64,000 nucleotides of DNA. Source: Burkholderia ubonensis subsp. mesacidophila (GTDB lineage Bacteria > Pseudomonadota > Gammaproteobacteria > Burkholderiales > Burkholderiaceae). The translations under genes were made by a program, and so were the position numbers. The stretch lies in contig NZ_CP020738.1 in the NCBI RefSeq assembly GCF_002097715.1, forward strand, positions 496,001-560,000. The letters run 5' to 3'. Of the stretch, positions 61,816 to 64,000 are shown in pieces. Position 1 is the first letter of the stretch. Every line of letters starts with the position of its first letter. A model generated the notes under the pieces. The model saw only the letters and a program-made list of their open reading frames with translations. It did not search any database and was not told where the DNA came from.

Positions 61816-62307
61816 ATGGTGTACGTACTCGAAATGTCGACCGACGCCGATATCCGGCAAACGCAGTTGCATGTGGCTTGGGGGAATGCGGTCACCCGCT
61901 ACGCCTGGGCGCAGGTGAGCCACGGCGGGCTCAATATTCCCGGCGGTGCGACCATCATTGTCATCGCGCATGGCAACAATACCGAAATCGGGAACGCCAA
62001 TGCCGGCGCGGTGGATGTCGATGAATCGGTGTTTCTCGCCACTGTGCATGCGTGCATGGCTGGGGGCGCGGCGCCGGGGCGCGTCTATTTGTCCACGTGC
62101 GGCGCGGGCCTGGCCGTTTTTACGGCACGGGTCCGGATCGCGGCGACGCAAAACCGGGTGTGGCATGGCGTCCAGCTGTTCGGGCACCACGAGGCTGTCA
62201 CCGGCCCGGTGCCGCCGCCGACTACGCTGGCGTGGTCCCAGATTTTCGGACGTCGCGAAGGCCGCCGGCACCCGGCCCGGGGCGGTCTTGGTGAAGGGGG
62301 CGCATGA
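61816..62307 (+). CDS. Small caspase-fold-like (CHAT/C14-type) protein
   Basis: 163 residues with no known neighbour in a peptidase system. The chain MVYVLEMSTDADIRQTQLHVAWGNAV starts the fold. IPGGATIIVIAHGNNTEIGNA ends a hydrophobic strand with His52-Gly53. GRVYLSTCGAGLAVF ends the next strand with Cys95-Gly96, and GVQLFGHHEAVTG forms a third strand. That strand-HG, strand-CG order is the catalytic layout of caspase, CHAT and gingipain-type peptidases. No signal peptide or regulatory domain is present. A GTGAGGG ribosome site precedes ATG 61816. The last 18 residues look atypical and could reflect a frameshift. Peptidase activity is inferred from motif order only. Confidence 0.6.
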   Translation: MVYVLEMSTDADIRQTQLHVAWGNAVTRYAWAQVSHGGLNIPGGATIIVIAHGNNTEIGNANAGAVDVDESVFLATVHACMAGGAAPGRVYLSTCGAGLAVFTARVRIAATQNRVWHGVQLFGHHEAVTGPVPPPTTLAWSQIFGRREGRRHPARGGLGEGGA

Positions 62308-62550
62308 CGTGGCGGAATTGGACCGGGTCGGGTGCGCCGACACGGGTCGCAAACGTTTTACTTCGTCCGGATTAGGCAGATAATGAGCGCACGCGAGAGC
62401 GTCGAGAATAATGACGAGAACCTGAGAGCTTACGAGGATCAACTATAAGAACATCCGCCACGACGCCCGTACCGGGTCTGGCGGGCCGGTGCGCCGGGCC
62501 GGAGCGATCCGGTCCGGCGCGTGCCGGACACGCGGCCGCCCGCCCGTCCG

Positions 62551-63504
62551 TCATTCGACGTCGTCGTCGTCCAGGTATCCGTTCCCCTCTTCCAACCCGT
62601 CCTGCTCCGGCGCCGCATACGCGCTCGCCTGTTCGAGCAGCCACGCCCTGAACAGCTCCAGCGGCTTGCTGTGGCTGAATTCGGTCGGGTAGACGAGGTA
62701 GTACGCGGAATCCTCGACCGTCGCCGCGTCGATCGGCATGACCAGGCCGAGCTGCTGCAGCTGCCCCTCGACGAAGAACTTCGGCACGAGCGCGATGCCG
62801 AGTCCGGCCGCCGCAGCGCTGATCAGCATCGTATGCAGCTCGTAGCGCACGCCGTGCATCGTGCGGGTGTCCTCGACGCCAAGCGTCTCGAACCATTGCG
62901 CCCATGCGCCCGGGCGCGTCGTCGAGTGCAGCAGCGGGTACGCGAGCAGGTCCTGCGCGTGCCGCACCGGCCCGTCGAGCAGCGCCGGCGAGCAGATCGG
63001 CACGACTTCCTCGCCGAACAGGTAATCGGCCGAGGTGCCGGGCCAGGTCGGTTTGCCGTAATGGATCGCCGCCTCGAAGTGGGTGTCCTCGAACGAGAAC
63101 AGGTCGGTGCGGCTGCCCATGTTCACGCGCACGTCGGGCGTGCGGTCGTAGAAGTGCTTGATGCGCGGGATCAGCCAGTGCGACGCGAACGTCGGCAGCA
63201 CCGCGAGCTCCAGATAGCCGCCGCCGCTGCCGTGCGCGATGATCGACAGCGTGTCGCGGTCGAGCGTCTCGAGCGCGCGGCGCACCTGGGTGCCGTACAG
63301 CTTGCCCGCGCGGGTCAGCACCACGCGCTGCTTCACGCGCGCGAACAGCCGCACGCCGAGGCTCGCCTCGAGCGTCGCGATCTGCCGCGACACCGCGCTT
63401 TCGGTCAGGAACAGCTCCTTCGCCGCGTGCGTGAAGCTCTCGTGGCGCGCGGCGGCTTCGAAGGCCACGAGCGCGCCCATGTTCGGAATCTTGAATTTGC
63501 GCAT
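62551..63504 (-). CDS. LysR family transcriptional regulator (GcvA-like)
   Basis: 317 residues. The HTH is KIPNMGALVAFEAAARHESFTHAAKELFLTESAVSRQIATLEASLGVRLFARVKQRVVLTRAGKLYGTQVRRAL, the GcvA-type form. The effector domain starts YLELAVLPTFASHWLIPRIKHFYDRTPDVRVNMGSRTDLF. The C-terminal tail is acidic (EEGNGYLDDDDVE). The inner ATG at 63504 is the family start. It is divergent from the partial gene at 63730 and probably regulates it. Confidence 0.91.
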   Translation of the reverse strand: MRKFKIPNMGALVAFEAAARHESFTHAAKELFLTESAVSRQIATLEASLGVRLFARVKQRVVLTRAGKLYGTQVRRALETLDRDTLSIIAHGSGGGYLELAVLPTFASHWLIPRIKHFYDRTPDVRVNMGSRTDLFSFEDTHFEAAIHYGKPTWPGTSADYLFGEEVVPICSPALLDGPVRHAQDLLAYPLLHSTTRPGAWAQWFETLGVEDTRTMHGVRYELHTMLISAAAAGLGIALVPKFFVEGQLQQLGLVMPIDAATVEDSAYYLVYPTEFSHSKPLELFRAWLLEQASAYAAPEQDGLEEGNGYLDDDDVE

Positions 63505-63729
63505 GAGGGTCGTTTCGTCTGACGAACGGGCCGGCATCGCACGGGGCGGGACACCGGGCAACCTGCCGTCGATTGTTCCAAAAACTCATTACGTGTCAAT
63601 TTAATCTCGCTTTACGCCCGCCTGCAACCATTTGAATAATGCATCCCACGCAAGGCCGGGCGTCCATCGGGCGGCTGGCCGACGAGTCGCCGGCACCGTT
63701 GCCGGCCGGTCCCCCCGAAGAGACAGAAG

Positions 63730-64000
63730 ATGCGCAATCCGAATATCGAGAGCTTGCTGACGAAGCTGCTGGGACAGGCGAAAACCGACGCCCTGTTCGC
63801 GACCCTGAACATGCCGGCCATCCTCGAGGAATGGGAAGACGGCGTCGTGACGCGCGCGGAAATCGCGCAGGCGATGAACATGGCGCTGTTCGAGGGGCTG
63901 CTCGAACGCTCGCCGAACGGCCGCGCGTACACGGCCGACGCGATCGGCAACGGCGGCTCGGTGTATTTCGATCACGGCGCGCTGCGCACGGTGCGCTGGC
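63730..64000 (+). CDS. Partial gene, possibly DUF1338 (2-oxoadipate dioxygenase/decarboxylase-like)
   Basis: The first 90 residues only; the window ends inside the gene. MRNPNIESLLTKLLGQAKTDALFATLNMP is followed by VTRAEIAQAMNMALFEGLLERSP and VYFDHGALRTVRW. The D-H-G-A-L-R segment resembles the first metal-binding His region (HGAIR) of DUF1338/HglS enzymes, which convert 2-oxoadipate to 2-hydroxyglutarate in lysine catabolism. The assignment is tentative because most of the protein is missing. It is divergent from a GcvA-like LysR gene. Confidence 0.6.
   Translation, partial: MRNPNIESLLTKLLGQAKTDALFATLNMPAILEEWEDGVVTRAEIAQAMNMALFEGLLERSPNGRAYTADAIGNGGSVYFDHGALRTVRW

Noticed and set aside
59398..62442. 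1014-codon minus-strand open frame
   Set aside because: It runs antisense or out of frame through gapN and neighbouring genes with Arg-rich low-information composition. No motif was found.
1..64000. CRISPR arrays, tRNA or rRNA genes, prophage modules
   Set aside because: No regularly spaced repeats, cloverleaf with T-loop sequence, rRNA segments or phage structural genes were recognised on either strand. A tRNAscan/Rfam run would be decisive.

Overview
The window is GC-rich, densely coded DNA from a Gram-negative beta-proteobacterium, most likely Burkholderia. The evidence is the run of LysR/AraC regulators with divergent targets, an IrlRS/CopRS-type copper cluster, a Burkholderia-type porin, a DUF4148 protein, a uronate dehydrogenase operon and a GapN-type dehydrogenase. 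Accessory-looking copies of housekeeping genes (glmS, panB, cysS) among catabolic and resistance genes suggest a secondary replicon or accessory region. That placement is inference. No rRNA, tRNA, CRISPR array or prophage was recognised.

Layout. 0-2 kb: frameshifted IS110-type transposase remnant running into an A/T-richer acyltransferase-3 gene. 2-8.7 kb: small enzymes and regulators (two GNAT proteins, one streptothricin-acetyltransferase-like, HxlR, GST, AraC, hydrolase, ArsR-AHSA1 pair, DUF1801). 8.8-11.3 kb: three-gene operon encoding a DUF4118 membrane protein, an alpha/beta hydrolase and a MipA/OmpV outer-membrane protein. 11.7-13.5 kb: ExeM/NucH-type secreted nuclease. 13.6-21.3 kb: copper resistance cluster, with a two-component system divergent from seven genes ending in copC-copD and a clear terminator. 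21.3-29 kb: two uncharacterised genes, LysR/LysE, DUF4148, isonitrile hydratase/GlxA-type regulator, GNAT, MFS exporter. 29-32.3 kb: A/T-richer PAS-LuxR, MHS transporter and stand-alone ThiE-like operon. 32.3-44 kb: beta-oxidation-type cluster bracketed by two paralogous AraC regulators (enoyl-CoA hydratase, thiolase, acyl-CoA dehydrogenase, SDR with an in-frame stop, acyl-CoA ligase, BON protein, porin, MBL-fold hydrolase). 44-49.7 kb: membrane protein, glmS/AsnC pair, panB, AraC, ogt. 49.8-53.3 kb: uronate module with hexuronate-type MFS, LacI repressor and uronate dehydrogenase, the two metabolic genes preceded by near-identical 18-bp operators. 53.3-64 kb: serine hydrolase, two LysR/SDR divergent pairs around cysS, GapN-like dehydrogenase, a small caspase-fold-like protein, a GcvA-like LysR and the start of a possible DUF1338 gene.

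Best leads are the small caspase-like protein (61816-62307), the terminator inside the cysS leader, paired palindromes upstream of the copper and glmS/AsnC genes, the nonsense codon in the SDR, and the ThiE-transporter-LuxR operon. Coordinates, motifs and palindromes were read directly; family names rest on motif recognition without database searches.
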